From DATAZK01 sp963731205 (GTDB lineage: Bacteria; Actinomycetota; Actinomycetes; Frankiales; Frankiaceae): a DNA stretch of 64,000 bases. Position numbers and translations under genes: made by a program. Below are positions 52,395-62,107 of this stretch, piece by piece. Below the pieces are notes generated by a model, which was not told where the DNA came from, ran no database searches, and saw nothing but the letters and a program-made list of their open reading frames with translations. How positions within the stretch are numbered: position 1 is the stretch's first letter; each line of letters begins with the position of its first letter. The stretch is from the NCBI GenBank assembly GCA_963731205.1, contig CAVSUJ010000001.1, positions 558,001-622,000 of the forward strand, written 5' to 3'.

Positions 52395-53105
52395 GTGACT
52401 GACGCCGACCTCCATTTCTACTTCGACCCGGTCTGCCCCTTCGCCTGGATGACGAGCAAGTGGGTGCGCATGGTCGCAGCCCAGCGCAACTACACCGTCG
52501 ACTGGCGCTTCATCGCCTTGCGAGTGGTCAACGAGAATGTCGACTACGAGGCGCAGTTCCCTCCGGAGTACCTGGAGTTGCACACCGCGGGACTACGCAT
52601 GTTGCGCGTCGCCGCCCGGGTGCGGGCGGAGCACGGCCGGCCCGCTGTGGGCGCGTACTACGCCGCGCTGGGCGCCGCCATCTGGGACTCGGACCGGCGC
52701 TGGGGCAATCCGGGCGACCCAGAACTGGTCGGGCAGGTGCTCGGTCAAGCCGGGCTGCCGGCCCAACTCGCTGCGGCGCTCGACGAAGACAGTTTTGATG
52801 ATGTGCTGCGCCAGGAAACCAGCGAGGCGCTGACACTCACCGGTAAGGACGTCGGCACGCCTATCCTGCACTTCCAGCCTCCCGAGGGAGTCGCGTTCTT
52901 CGGGCCGGTGATCAGCCGGCTGCCCACCGAGGCACAGGCCCTCGAGCTGTGGGAGCACGTTATCGGTCTGGCCCGCTTTCCCGGCTTCGCCGAGATGAAG
53001 CGCAGCCTGCGTGAGCTGCCGCAATTGCGGGCGCTCGGTGTACACGAGGACCAAATAGGCGTCCAGGAGGATTGGCACGGCGGGAGCAGAAAACTCAAGA
53101 AGTAG
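52395..53105 (+). CDS. DsbA-family thioredoxin-fold protein, Rv2466c-like
   Basis: 236 residues from a GTG. FYFDPVCPFAWMTSKWVRMV, NENVDYEAQFPPEY and GKDVGTPILHF, then VAFFGPVISRLP, follow mycobacterial Rv2466c, a mycothiol-dependent reductase. The active site is Cys14-Pro-Phe-Ala17, so the second cysteine of the Rv2466c CPWC site is missing. A one-cysteine mechanism with mycothiol or loss of reductase activity is possible. It lies 9 bp after the EAL gene. Confidence 0.85.
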   Translation: MTDADLHFYFDPVCPFAWMTSKWVRMVAAQRNYTVDWRFIALRVVNENVDYEAQFPPEYLELHTAGLRMLRVAARVRAEHGRPAVGAYYAALGAAIWDSDRRWGNPGDPELVGQVLGQAGLPAQLAAALDEDSFDDVLRQETSEALTLTGKDVGTPILHFQPPEGVAFFGPVISRLPTEAQALELWEHVIGLARFPGFAEMKRSLRELPQLRALGVHEDQIGVQEDWHGGSRKLKK

Positions 53106-53207
53106 TCAGTTCCGCAGATTGCGGTTACCGTTCGGTAGCAGCACGTGACCTACCTCACGAGGAGCCAAGCAGCGGCGGCCAGTGACCGGGCATTTAGAGG
53201 ATGCGGG

Positions 53208-54785
53208 ATGGTCAGCCAGGGCAATCACGCCGGCGCCACAGCGCTCGACGGCTCACGCATTCACGTGCCGGGGCCGGTGGAGGTGGCGTTACTCGATCTC
53301 GACGGCGTCATCGTCCACACCAATGCGGCCTGGGACGACTTCTGCCTCGACAACGACGGCAGCCTGGCACGCGCTGGAGTGGGTGTCTCCTACCTCGAGA
53401 TGTGTGCACTGGCGGGCGACGATCCCAGCGCCCTTGCGGTGGCGGAAGCGGTCCGGATGGCGCTACGCGGCGATCTCCCGGCACCACTTTCCATCCTCGT
53501 TCCGTGTGACTCCCCCTCGGAGTCGCGCGTCTTCAACACCCTGATCTCCTCGCGTCTCGACGAATTCGGCGCCTGCATCGGCGCGACGGTGTCTCTCTCA
53601 CGAACGGAAGCCGACGAGCCTCCCGCCGAAGGCCATCGCCCGGCGTTGGCAACCTCCTCGCGGCGAGCGTGGACGCCGGATCCGCTTCATGCCCTCCTGC
53701 GGGTCTGCGAGATCGTGCCGGCGGAGTCGAATCTGGGTCACACCCTTCGCCGGCTGGTCGATTCAGCCCGTGAATTGCTGGGAGTTTCCTACGCCGCGAT
53801 CGGAGTGAGCGGACGCGATGGCGTCCTGGAGGAGTACGCCCACGCCGGCATCGACGCCCAGACACTGAAGCGGCTGGGATCCGGCCCCGCGATCCTGGGT
53901 TGGCTCAGCGGGCTCCCGAATTCGCTGCAGCGCGACGTCACCCTCAGGGGGCGCCGGCTTGTCACCCTCTACGTCGCCGAAACCGTGGCTGCCCGGTTCA
54001 CCCCCCATGTCGAGCGGCTCGCTGCCGGATTCGCCGAAGCGGCAGGCACGGCTATCGACAATGCCCTGCTTTATCAGGTGGCCCGCCAGAGCCACCGCTG
54101 GGCCGAAGCAGCAGCGGAGCTCACTCAGGAATTGGGTTCCGGTTCCTCGACGCCGCCGCTGGAGATCGTGTTGCGCCACGCGGCGAGCGCGGCAGACGCA
54201 GACCTGGCGGCGGTGATCGTGCCGGAAGACGATCACCAGGTCCGCGTGCACTCGATCGTCGGTGGAAGGGAGGGACTGCCCGCCGGCCTGCTGTTCCCAC
54301 GCGAGGACGCTCCGGCTGACGAGGTGATCCGGACCGGCCGGTCGATCCTGCTGGAAAGTCCGCCGAAGCCGGTCCGGGACGTGAGCGATCGCGAGATGGG
54401 ACCGGTTGCCGTGGTCCCGTTGGCGGGCGGCGGGACGGTGCTGGGAGCCCTCGTCGTGAGCCGTCTGGCAGCCAGAAGCTCGTTCGGGGCGGCTGACGTG
54501 ACGGCCCTCTCGCGGTTCGCCAACTACGCGGGCATCGCCCTGGACCTGGACCGCGCAGCAGGGGATCGCGAGCGGCTGCACCTGCACGACGACCGGGCCC
54601 GAATTGCGGCCGAACTGCACGATCAGGTCGTACGCCAGCTCTTCGCGGTGGGGATGGGACTGGAAGGCATCATCGAGGCCCTCGACGACCCCGAGTTACG
54701 CGCCAGGGTCGCTGGTTACGTCACGGCGCTGGACGACAGCATCCGCGGCATCCGGGAGACGATCTACCGGACTTCCGGCAGCTGA
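53208..54785 (+). CDS. PAS-GAF-GAF-HisKA_3 sensor lacking an ATPase domain
   Basis: 525 residues from ATG 53208 (AGAGGA ribosome site). A PAS-like region (EVALLDLDGVIVHTNAAWDD) is followed by two GAF domains (~185-310 and ~325-450) in DevS/DosT style. A HisKA_3 dimerisation segment ends the protein: RARIAAELHDQVVRQLF with His471. The reading frame stops 55 residues later, where the HATPase domain would begin, and the next gene is convergent. It cannot autophosphorylate by itself, so it may work by interaction or be a truncated kinase. Confidence 0.85.
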   Translation: MVSQGNHAGATALDGSRIHVPGPVEVALLDLDGVIVHTNAAWDDFCLDNDGSLARAGVGVSYLEMCALAGDDPSALAVAEAVRMALRGDLPAPLSILVPCDSPSESRVFNTLISSRLDEFGACIGATVSLSRTEADEPPAEGHRPALATSSRRAWTPDPLHALLRVCEIVPAESNLGHTLRRLVDSARELLGVSYAAIGVSGRDGVLEEYAHAGIDAQTLKRLGSGPAILGWLSGLPNSLQRDVTLRGRRLVTLYVAETVAARFTPHVERLAAGFAEAAGTAIDNALLYQVARQSHRWAEAAAELTQELGSGSSTPPLEIVLRHAASAADADLAAVIVPEDDHQVRVHSIVGGREGLPAGLLFPREDAPADEVIRTGRSILLESPPKPVRDVSDREMGPVAVVPLAGGGTVLGALVVSRLAARSSFGAADVTALSRFANYAGIALDLDRAAGDRERLHLHDDRARIAAELHDQVVRQLFAVGMGLEGIIEALDDPELRARVAGYVTALDDSIRGIRETIYRTSGS

Positions 54786-54806
54786 CGTCCGAAACCCCTG
54801 ACGCCA

Positions 54807-56333
54807 TCAGCCCTTTCGGAGGTCGGCCTTCAGGATCTTGCCGGTCGGCGTCTTGGGCAGGGCGTCGATGAAGCGCACTTCCCGCGGGTACTTGTAGGCG
54901 GCGAGGCGCTCCTTGGTGTAGGCGATCACGTCGTCGGCGCTGAGTTCGGCGCCCTCCCTGGCGACGATGACGGCCACGACCTCCTCGCCCAACCGGTCGT
55001 CCGGCTTGCCGATGACGGCCGCCTCGACGATGTCCGGATGCTCGAAGAGCACCTCCTCGATCTCGCGCGGGTAGACGTTGTAGCCGCCGCGGATGACGAG
55101 ATCCTTGCTGCGGTCGACGATGAAGAAGAAGCCGTCGTCGTCCACGTAGCCGAGGTCGCCGGAGTGAAACCAGCCGTTGCGGAAGGCCTCCGCCGTCGCC
55201 TCCTCGCGCCCGAGGTAGCCCTTCATGACGTTGTGACCGCGGATGACGATCTCGCCGACATTGTCCGGCCCCGGCGGGAGGGGCTTGTCATCGAGGTCGT
55301 GGATGCGCATCTGCACGCCCCAGATCGGCTTGCCCACCGAAAAGGCGCGGCGTTCCTCGGCGCTGATGTTGAACGAGGCCGTGCTCGCGGTCTCGGAAAG
55401 CCCGTAGCCCTCAAGAACTACGATGCCGAACTTGTCCTCGAAAGCTCGCATCACCTCGGCCGGCAGCGACGCCCCACCCGAGACGGCGATCCGCAGATGC
55501 GAGAGGTCACGGTCGTCGGTGTCCAGCGCCGTGAGCGCCTGAAGCATGGTGGGTACTCCCCCGATGACCGTCACCTCATCCGACACGATCGCATCGAGAA
55601 CCGCCTTGGGTTCAAAGCGCGGCACGATCGACAGGCAACCGCCGAAGAGCACGCTGACGTCGATGATCGAAGACAGGCCGAAGACGTGGAAGAAGGGCAG
55701 CACGGCGAGCGTCACGTCGTTGCTGTTGCCGCCGAAGAGGCGGCCCGAGACCGAGCAGTTCATATACAGCTGAAAATGCGTGAGTTCTGCGCCTTTCGGA
55801 CGGCCCGTGGTGCCGCTGGTGTAGATCAGGACGGCGGTGTCGTCAGCGTTGGTCGGGTGGATGCCGCCGGCCGGATCGGTGTCGACAAGAGTGCCAAGGA
55901 GCGCGTCGAAGGGCCGCGCCCCGTCGGGCAATGGCGTTTGACCCATGCTGAGGACGTAGAGCGGCACCTTGCGCTCGCTGGCGGCCTTCTCGGCGTCGGC
56001 GATGAACAGTTCGAACGTGACGAGCAGCCGGGCCTTCGCGTCGTCGAGGTGGTAGCTGATCTCAGGCGCCTTCAGCAGAGGATTCAGCGGTAGCAGCGTC
56101 ATTCCGGCCTTGAGCGTCCCGAAATACGCGACCAGGAAATGCGGCACGTTCGGCAGGTGCACCGCGACGACATCGCCGGGTGCGAGCCCGGCCTCGGTCA
56201 GCCCCGCCGCGAACTGACCCGACTGCGCGTCGAGTTCCGCGTAACTCATGGTCGAGCCCATGAACTTGGCCACGGGCGAATCAGGGGCGGCGAGCGCCGA
56301 TTCACGAAGGATGGTCGCCAGGTTGAAACTCAT
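54807..56333 (-). CDS. fatty-acid-CoA ligase (AMP-binding, FadD-like)
   Basis: 508 residues from ATG 56333 (MSFNLATILRESALAAPDSP). ATP site LIYTSGTTGRPKGAELTH, FFHVFGLSSIIDV, YGLSETAST and C-terminal DRSKDLVIRGGYNVYPREIE with the acylation lysine in PKTPTGKILK. It activates a carboxylic acid to its CoA thioester; size and motifs fit medium/long-chain or aromatic acid ligases. The ATG at 56333 was chosen over an upstream frame start at 56573 because protein similarity begins there. Confidence 0.92.
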   Translation of the reverse strand: MSFNLATILRESALAAPDSPVAKFMGSTMSYAELDAQSGQFAAGLTEAGLAPGDVVAVHLPNVPHFLVAYFGTLKAGMTLLPLNPLLKAPEISYHLDDAKARLLVTFELFIADAEKAASERKVPLYVLSMGQTPLPDGARPFDALLGTLVDTDPAGGIHPTNADDTAVLIYTSGTTGRPKGAELTHFQLYMNCSVSGRLFGGNSNDVTLAVLPFFHVFGLSSIIDVSVLFGGCLSIVPRFEPKAVLDAIVSDEVTVIGGVPTMLQALTALDTDDRDLSHLRIAVSGGASLPAEVMRAFEDKFGIVVLEGYGLSETASTASFNISAEERRAFSVGKPIWGVQMRIHDLDDKPLPPGPDNVGEIVIRGHNVMKGYLGREEATAEAFRNGWFHSGDLGYVDDDGFFFIVDRSKDLVIRGGYNVYPREIEEVLFEHPDIVEAAVIGKPDDRLGEEVVAVIVAREGAELSADDVIAYTKERLAAYKYPREVRFIDALPKTPTGKILKADLRKG

Positions 56334-56590
56334 CCGGTACCCCTGTTCGCCGCGCCGGTCGTGCCTTATCGCCGGACGGTATCCACTCCTCCCCCTCAGC
56401 GCACCCGTAACAGCCGGGACGAAAACCGGGCTGTCGGAAGAGGGATGGACAAGACTGTCGCAGCGAGTACTGTGACGATCACTGAGGGTGTGTCGCACGG
56501 GGGCTTTCATGCCTGCGTCGTCCTCGGCGATGAGCAACCTGGCCTGTGCATCACGGCCTGGACGGGCGCGCACCTCATGGGACGATTCGG

Positions 56591-59590
56591 ATGAGTTTGG
56601 CGACCGGCCGGCCGCGTCCGACGAGGGTGATCACGCTGCCATCGCGGCCGGTGCCCGATGTCTCGCTCGTGCGCCGGGCTGCAGTGAGCGCCCCCACCGG
56701 CAAGGCGCTGTCTGAGAACGTCGCGAGCGCGTTGTTCGACGGGGACCTGCGAATCCTGGGAGCCTGCGGGTCGAAGCTCGCCAGCTCGGGCCTGGCCCCG
56801 AAATTGCTTGTCGGAAAACCCATCTTTGATCTGCTTGCCTGCCGGGCAACGGCCGCTCGCGAAAGGCTCCATCGCGATGCCCTGCTCGGTATCGAGTCCA
56901 CCACCGATATTCGCGTTGCGGGCCGTACCTTCGAGCAGCTGCTTACGCCAGTGAGGGACGCGTGCGGTGAGATCGTGGCCGGACTGAGCCGGGTCCGCGA
57001 GGTGACCCAAGCCCGCCGGGCCGACCGGGACATCGAAGAGTCCGAAGAACGCTTCCGGATGGCCTTCGAGCACGCACCGATCGGCAAAGCGCTGATCAGT
57101 CTCGAGGGCCGGTATGAAGAGGTCAATCCGGCGATGTGCACCATCACTGGTTACTCCGCTGCCCAGCTGAAGAAGTTCGGGGTTTCCGAGACCACCCATC
57201 CAAGGGACCTGGCCGCCGACGTGGCCGCGATGGCCGAACTCGTCGCCGGCGAGTCGACCACGTACACGCTCGAGAAGCGCTACGTGACGGCCGCCGGCGC
57301 CATCACCTGGGCTGAGAAGACCGCGTCTCTGGTGCGCAGACAAGACGGCACCCCCCACTACTTCATCGCGCAGATCCGGGACATCACCAAACGCAAAGAG
57401 CGAGAGCATGAGCTGGCCGAGGAGCGCCGCAGACTTCGGCAGGCGCAGGCGGTCGGACGCGTCGGCTCCTGGGAGCTCGATATCAACACGTCTGCGGTCA
57501 CCTGGTCGGACACCATGTTCGAGCTCTACGGTCAGGATCAGAAGGCCTTCACCGGGGACTACCTCGCGGCGCTGGAATGCATTCACCGCGATGATCGGGA
57601 CGCCGTCGACATCGCTGCCAACACCTGCGCGGCCACGGGCACGCCGTTTCACGTGCGCTATCGCGTGGTCCGCCCCAACGACGGTGAGTTGCGCTGGATC
57701 GACTCACGGGGCGCACGAATCCTTGGGCCGGGTCAACCGGCGCGGATGGTGGGAACGGCCGCCGATGTCACCGAAGTGACCGCCGCCGTTCTCGCCGGCG
57801 CGGCCACCCTGGCGGCCAACGCCTTTCAGCTCGCCGTCATGACGTCATCTCCCGACATCGTCAGCGTGTATGACGTGGCAAGCCGATCCACGGTGTGGAG
57901 CAACCGCACCCTGGGCGAGCTACTCGGCTATACCGGTGCCGAGCTGACGGCGATCGGCGGCGACATCGTCGAAGGCCTCACGGCACCGGAGGACCGGCTC
58001 GAATTCCAAGTCGGAATCGACGCCGCATGCGCGGCGGCCGACAGCGAGGTCGTGCAGCTGAACCACCGGCTGCGTCACGCCGATGGCAGCATCCGCTGCT
58101 TCTCGCAGCGAGCCACGCCATTTCGGCGCGACAGCCACGGGGCGGTGACTCAGCTCGTGGGAGCGCTGCGGGACGTCACTGACGCGATGGGATTGCAGTC
58201 CCGGTTCGAGCACGACGCGCTGCACGACAGTCTCACCGGACTGCCGAACCGCGCGCTTCTGATGGCTCGCCTCAACGCGGCCCTGACCCGCTCACACGGG
58301 GAGCATCGCGAGGTCGCGGTGCTTTTCTGCGACCTCGACAACTTCAAGCATGTCAACGACACGGCCGGCCACGCGGACGGTGACGTCGTACTCCGGGAGA
58401 CAGCCCGGCGAATGCAGGCCGTGCTACGGGAAGGCGATACGGTCGCCCGCGTCGGGGGTGATGAGTTCGTCATCATCGTCGAGCCCTGGAACCGTGAGGA
58501 TCCGCGCGCCGTCGCGGATCCACTCGCCGTCCAGACTCCGGACGCGATGCTCGCGGCACTGCTCGCCGTCCGCATCGGCGATGCACTCCGCGAGCCCATC
58601 ACCGTCAACGGCATCGAACATCTCATCAGCACCAGCATCGGGATCGCCCACGCCAAGCTGTCGCAAACCGGTCGCGTCAACCCGGTCGGCGCGGAGGATG
58701 TTCTTCGCGACGCCGATGCCGCGATGTATCGGGCGAAGGACAACGGCAAGGACCGCTTCGAGGTCTTCGAGCATCAGATGCGTACGGAGCTCGACGAGCG
58801 AATTCGGATCGAACGCGTCTTGCGCCGCGCACTGAGCCAGCCCGCCGAAGCCGAGCAGCCGCTGGAGTTCTGGGCTGCCTATCAGCCGATCTTCCACGGT
58901 GATTCGGGAGTGCTCAGCGGTTTCGAAGCGCTCGCCCGTCTCACCGATGAGCTCGGGGTGGCCATCGCTCCCGACGCCTTCATCCGCATCGCCGAGGAGA
59001 CCGGCCTCATCCGGCCCTTGGGTAACGCCATGCTCGACAGGGCCTGCGGACAGTTGGCTGCGATGCGCGCGGAGTCGCCCGGTTTCGAGGACGTCACGAT
59101 GGCGGTCAACGTATCGGCGTTCCAAGCTCAGCACGGCTCGCTCGGCGTCGACGTCAGACGTGCGCTGCTCGCGCACCAACTCCAACCCCGCGATCTCGTC
59201 CTCGAGTTGACCGAGACCGCTCTGCTGCGAGCCGGACGTTCGACCCTGACCAACTTGCGCGTCCTGCGAGAGCAGGGAGTCGGCATCGCCATCGACGATT
59301 TCGGCACCGGCTACGCGAGCCTGCGCTATCTCGCGACGCTGCCGATCTCGGGCATCAAGATCGACGCGTCATTCACGGCAGGCCTGCCCACCGACGAGAT
59401 CAGCCGAAAGATCGTTCGCGCCCTAGCCGGGCTCGCCGCCGACATGAACCTCTCGTGCATCGCCGAGGGCGTGGAGACCGAAGCGCAAAAAATCGCGCTG
59501 CCAGAGGGAGTTCAAGTACAAGGCTGGCTCACCGGCCGCCCGCAAAAACCCAGCGAGCTCAGCCTGAACGCGCTCGGCACTGACCGCTGA
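56591..59590 (+). CDS. multi-PAS GGDEF-EAL cyclic-di-GMP enzyme
   Basis: 999 residues, soluble. About four PAS-type domains cover residues ~30-575 (ERFRMAFEHAPIGKALISLE; GRVGSWELDINTSAVTWSD; SSPDIVSVYDVASRSTVWSN). GGDEF motif at 622-626 with I-site REGD five residues before; EAL at 779-781 (GFEALARL), NVSAFQAQ, ELTETALL, DDFGTGYASL, IKIDASF. Both active sites appear complete. It diverges from the fadD-like gene; 257 bp separate them. Confidence 0.93.
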   Translation: MSLATGRPRPTRVITLPSRPVPDVSLVRRAAVSAPTGKALSENVASALFDGDLRILGACGSKLASSGLAPKLLVGKPIFDLLACRATAARERLHRDALLGIESTTDIRVAGRTFEQLLTPVRDACGEIVAGLSRVREVTQARRADRDIEESEERFRMAFEHAPIGKALISLEGRYEEVNPAMCTITGYSAAQLKKFGVSETTHPRDLAADVAAMAELVAGESTTYTLEKRYVTAAGAITWAEKTASLVRRQDGTPHYFIAQIRDITKRKEREHELAEERRRLRQAQAVGRVGSWELDINTSAVTWSDTMFELYGQDQKAFTGDYLAALECIHRDDRDAVDIAANTCAATGTPFHVRYRVVRPNDGELRWIDSRGARILGPGQPARMVGTAADVTEVTAAVLAGAATLAANAFQLAVMTSSPDIVSVYDVASRSTVWSNRTLGELLGYTGAELTAIGGDIVEGLTAPEDRLEFQVGIDAACAAADSEVVQLNHRLRHADGSIRCFSQRATPFRRDSHGAVTQLVGALRDVTDAMGLQSRFEHDALHDSLTGLPNRALLMARLNAALTRSHGEHREVAVLFCDLDNFKHVNDTAGHADGDVVLRETARRMQAVLREGDTVARVGGDEFVIIVEPWNREDPRAVADPLAVQTPDAMLAALLAVRIGDALREPITVNGIEHLISTSIGIAHAKLSQTGRVNPVGAEDVLRDADAAMYRAKDNGKDRFEVFEHQMRTELDERIRIERVLRRALSQPAEAEQPLEFWAAYQPIFHGDSGVLSGFEALARLTDELGVAIAPDAFIRIAEETGLIRPLGNAMLDRACGQLAAMRAESPGFEDVTMAVNVSAFQAQHGSLGVDVRRALLAHQLQPRDLVLELTETALLRAGRSTLTNLRVLREQGVGIAIDDFGTGYASLRYLATLPISGIKIDASFTAGLPTDEISRKIVRALAGLAADMNLSCIAEGVETEAQKIALPEGVQVQGWLTGRPQKPSELSLNALGTDR

Positions 59591-59604
59591 GCACGTACCC
59601 CGCA

Positions 59605-59747
59605 ATTTGGTGGCGCCAGGCAATCAGGGTGCCAGAGCACCCGGATTTGGTGGCGCTCGTTCCACGACTACCTGGCGCCAGGTAATCAGGGTGCCAGAGC
59701 ACCCGGATTTGGTGGCGCCAGGCAATGCGGGTGCTTGGCACGCACCC
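59605..59747. repeat. three palindromic repeat units between convergent genes
   Basis: Three units begin ATTTGGTGGCGC at 59605, 59645 and 59707. Two long imperfect hairpins form: 59612-59632 with 59637-59657, and 59674-59694 with 59699-59719, each with 21-base arms and loop CAGA (17 of 21 pairs in the second). TACCTGGCGCCAGGTA at 59669-59684 is a perfect palindrome. A third hairpin GGGTGC/GCACCC lies at 59729-59747. They could serve as a tandem bidirectional terminator or be a REP-like mobile repeat. Confidence 0.8.
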
Positions 59748-59783
59748 ACGCCGATAGGCGACGCCGGAGGCGGCGGGCTCGGG

Positions 59784-62081
59784 CTAGCCGAACCAGCCGA
59801 AGACGTCGATGGGGATGGTGACGTTTCCGGTGAGGTTGTAGAGGTTGAACGCGCCGGTGGTGCCGAGGCCGGCGACCGTCATGTTCTGCAGGTTCTGGCC
59901 GATCGCGAAGTCCAGGTCGCTGGTGGCCGGCTTCGTTGCTGACGGGAAGGCCGTCAGGTAGCTGGCGCCGGTGGAGTTGACGGTGTGGATGTCGGTGACG
60001 ACGGCCTGGGAGTGGATCGCGCTGGAAAGGCTGGGAATTCCGACCACTCCGGCCATGGTCACGGCGCGGGTGACACCGGGCCCCCACGAGGCTCCCCCGG
60101 TCTGGAGAGCCGAGAGCCGCTGCGAGACCGCGAGGGGCACGTACGTCGTCCCGCCCGCCGGGGAAGAGCCGGTGGTGAACCAGCCGACGATGTCGACGAG
60201 GACGTCGGTATCGGTGTTGGTGCTGTCGTAGACGTCGACCTTGCCATCGGTGCCCACCCCGACGATCACGCGACCTGCCCGCGTTTCATTCGCCTGGAAC
60301 TGCGAGGTGGAGGTCGCCGGCTTGGTCGAGGCACCGGGATAGGTCACGAGATAGCCCAGCCCGGTCGGCTTGACGGAGGTCACGTTGAGCATGACCGCGG
60401 TGACACCGGTCGCCGGGATTCCCGAGACGCCTTCCACCTGAATCGCGACGGTGCTGCCCGGCGTCATGCGCTTTGCGGGTGCCTTGCGGGTGTCGAGCAG
60501 CCGGAACGGGACGATGGGTTGATAGCGGCCTTGCTGGTCCATCGAGTTCGTCGGCTGTCCGAACCAGGCGGAGACGTCGGCGATGACGTTGATGGCGCTG
60601 TTGGAGTTGTTGTAGATGGTGATCTGGCCGGCGCCGTTCAGCTGCGAGATGGCAAGCCCAGCAGTAGTCGCTACGGTCGGGAAGTCGACGTCGGCGGTAG
60701 CGGGCCGCTGACCGCCGGTCGGATAGACCGTCACCGAACCGGCCGAGACCGGCGAGACGACGGTGACGTTGAGGGCCACCGCCGCTACCGCGCTGGAGGG
60801 AATCCCGCCCTTGCCGGCGACCTGGAGCGTCATCACGCCGTGAGCGGCGATCGGGGTGTCGGCCGCGCTGCCGTTACGGGTGTCGAGCAACCGCGCCGGG
60901 GCGATCGCGTGCAGGCTTCCACCCGGTGGTGACACCGAGACCTGCTGCTGCTGCACACCGGTCGACGTGGCGTAGTTGGAGTCGCCGGCGTAGCTCGCCG
61001 AGATGGAGTGATAGCCAAGGGCCATGGGAACGGACGCCGTCACCGTCCCTGCGACGAGAGTGCCGGCCGTGACCGTTTTGGTCCCGTCGAGGAAGGTCAC
61101 CGTCCCGGTCGCCGGGCTCGGCACGACGGTGGCGGTCATGGTGACCAGCCCGGTCGCCGTGTCCGTCAGCACATTGGAGGCTGTCACAGTGGTGGTCGTC
61201 GCGGCGGGTGCGCTCTGGTTGGTCAGCGTGAACGGTTGAGTAGCGGTCGCGAGTGGTGTGCTCGCCCAATTGCTGCCGTCAGCCGACGTCAGCAGCGCCG
61301 CGCCCATGGTGAGAGTTCCGGCCGGGCTTCCCTTGACCGCCCGCATCTGCAGAGTCACGCCCCTGGTCCCACCCGATGGGAGAGCGGCGTCGACCCCGAC
61401 ATTGGCGACCACGGTGCCTGAGCTGTCGGTCAGCGGCACGTTGGCGAACCCCGAGCCAGTGTCCTGCTGCAACCGGAGATTCGAGGCGGTCAGGCCTGAA
61501 ATGCCTGACAGCGCAACGGAGAAACGGGTGTGCGGGTAGTCGATGTTGGTCGGATCGCTGGTAGCGGCGAAGTAGATGTTGCTGGACCAGGTGCCGTCGC
61601 TCGGCAGCGCGGCGGAGGACACCGAGATCTTGAGGATCGGGACGACGGCGACGCTCAGCGAGAAAGGCCCCGAAACGCCTGCGGTGTAGTTGGTGTCGCC
61701 GTCGTAGTCAGCCGTGATCTGGTGCGTTCCCAGCGGCAACTGTCCGGTCCAGGAAGCGCTCTCGCTATTCAGAGTCGCGGTGCCGAAGGTGGTGCCGTTC
61801 TCCTGGAAGTTGATGACGCCCGTCGGTGAGACGTCAGAATTTCCCGCTATCACTGCGAACGTGGCTGTCAGCGTTACGTTCGTGTTGGGCGCTGTCGGGT
61901 TGGCGGAAGCGGTCACGGCGATCTGGCTGCCGATCTTCAACACTGCCGTGCCCTGAGTGTCGCCGGTTCCAGCGTGGGCACCGGTCGCCGGCAGGCCGAG
62001 GATGGCCACCGCCGCGGCAAGGAACGCCGCCACCAGGACGCGCACCGCCGGACGGCGGGAACGTGCTCCGCGGATCATCAC
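59784..62081 (-). CDS. secreted Ig-like protein with three C-terminal repeat domains
   Basis: 765 residues from GTG 62081, preceded by GAAGGAG; a start at 62111 overlapping the upstream stop is possible. Signal peptide, then bacterial Ig-like domains (LTATFAVIAGNSDVSPTGVI; TMTATVVPSPATGTVTFLDG). From ~residue 395 three ~125-residue repeats each start near RLLDTR (degenerate QRLSALQ in the third) and end in VIADVSAWFG, VLVDIVGWFT and IPIDVFGWFG. These domains are frequent in large actinobacterial surface proteins. Role: cell surface, function unknown. Confidence 0.82.
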   Translation of the reverse strand: MMIRGARSRRPAVRVLVAAFLAAAVAILGLPATGAHAGTGDTQGTAVLKIGSQIAVTASANPTAPNTNVTLTATFAVIAGNSDVSPTGVINFQENGTTFGTATLNSESASWTGQLPLGTHQITADYDGDTNYTAGVSGPFSLSVAVVPILKISVSSAALPSDGTWSSNIYFAATSDPTNIDYPHTRFSVALSGISGLTASNLRLQQDTGSGFANVPLTDSSGTVVANVGVDAALPSGGTRGVTLQMRAVKGSPAGTLTMGAALLTSADGSNWASTPLATATQPFTLTNQSAPAATTTTVTASNVLTDTATGLVTMTATVVPSPATGTVTFLDGTKTVTAGTLVAGTVTASVPMALGYHSISASYAGDSNYATSTGVQQQQVSVSPPGGSLHAIAPARLLDTRNGSAADTPIAAHGVMTLQVAGKGGIPSSAVAAVALNVTVVSPVSAGSVTVYPTGGQRPATADVDFPTVATTAGLAISQLNGAGQITIYNNSNSAINVIADVSAWFGQPTNSMDQQGRYQPIVPFRLLDTRKAPAKRMTPGSTVAIQVEGVSGIPATGVTAVMLNVTSVKPTGLGYLVTYPGASTKPATSTSQFQANETRAGRVIVGVGTDGKVDVYDSTNTDTDVLVDIVGWFTTGSSPAGGTTYVPLAVSQRLSALQTGGASWGPGVTRAVTMAGVVGIPSLSSAIHSQAVVTDIHTVNSTGASYLTAFPSATKPATSDLDFAIGQNLQNMTVAGLGTTGAFNLYNLTGNVTIPIDVFGWFG

Positions 62082-62107
62082 GGGGAGACTCCTTCTCGCG
62101 CTCATGG

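Noticed and set aside
59605..59747. Possible CRISPR array
   Set aside because: Units are of unequal length, nearly contiguous and self-complementary, and there are no variable spacers of uniform size.
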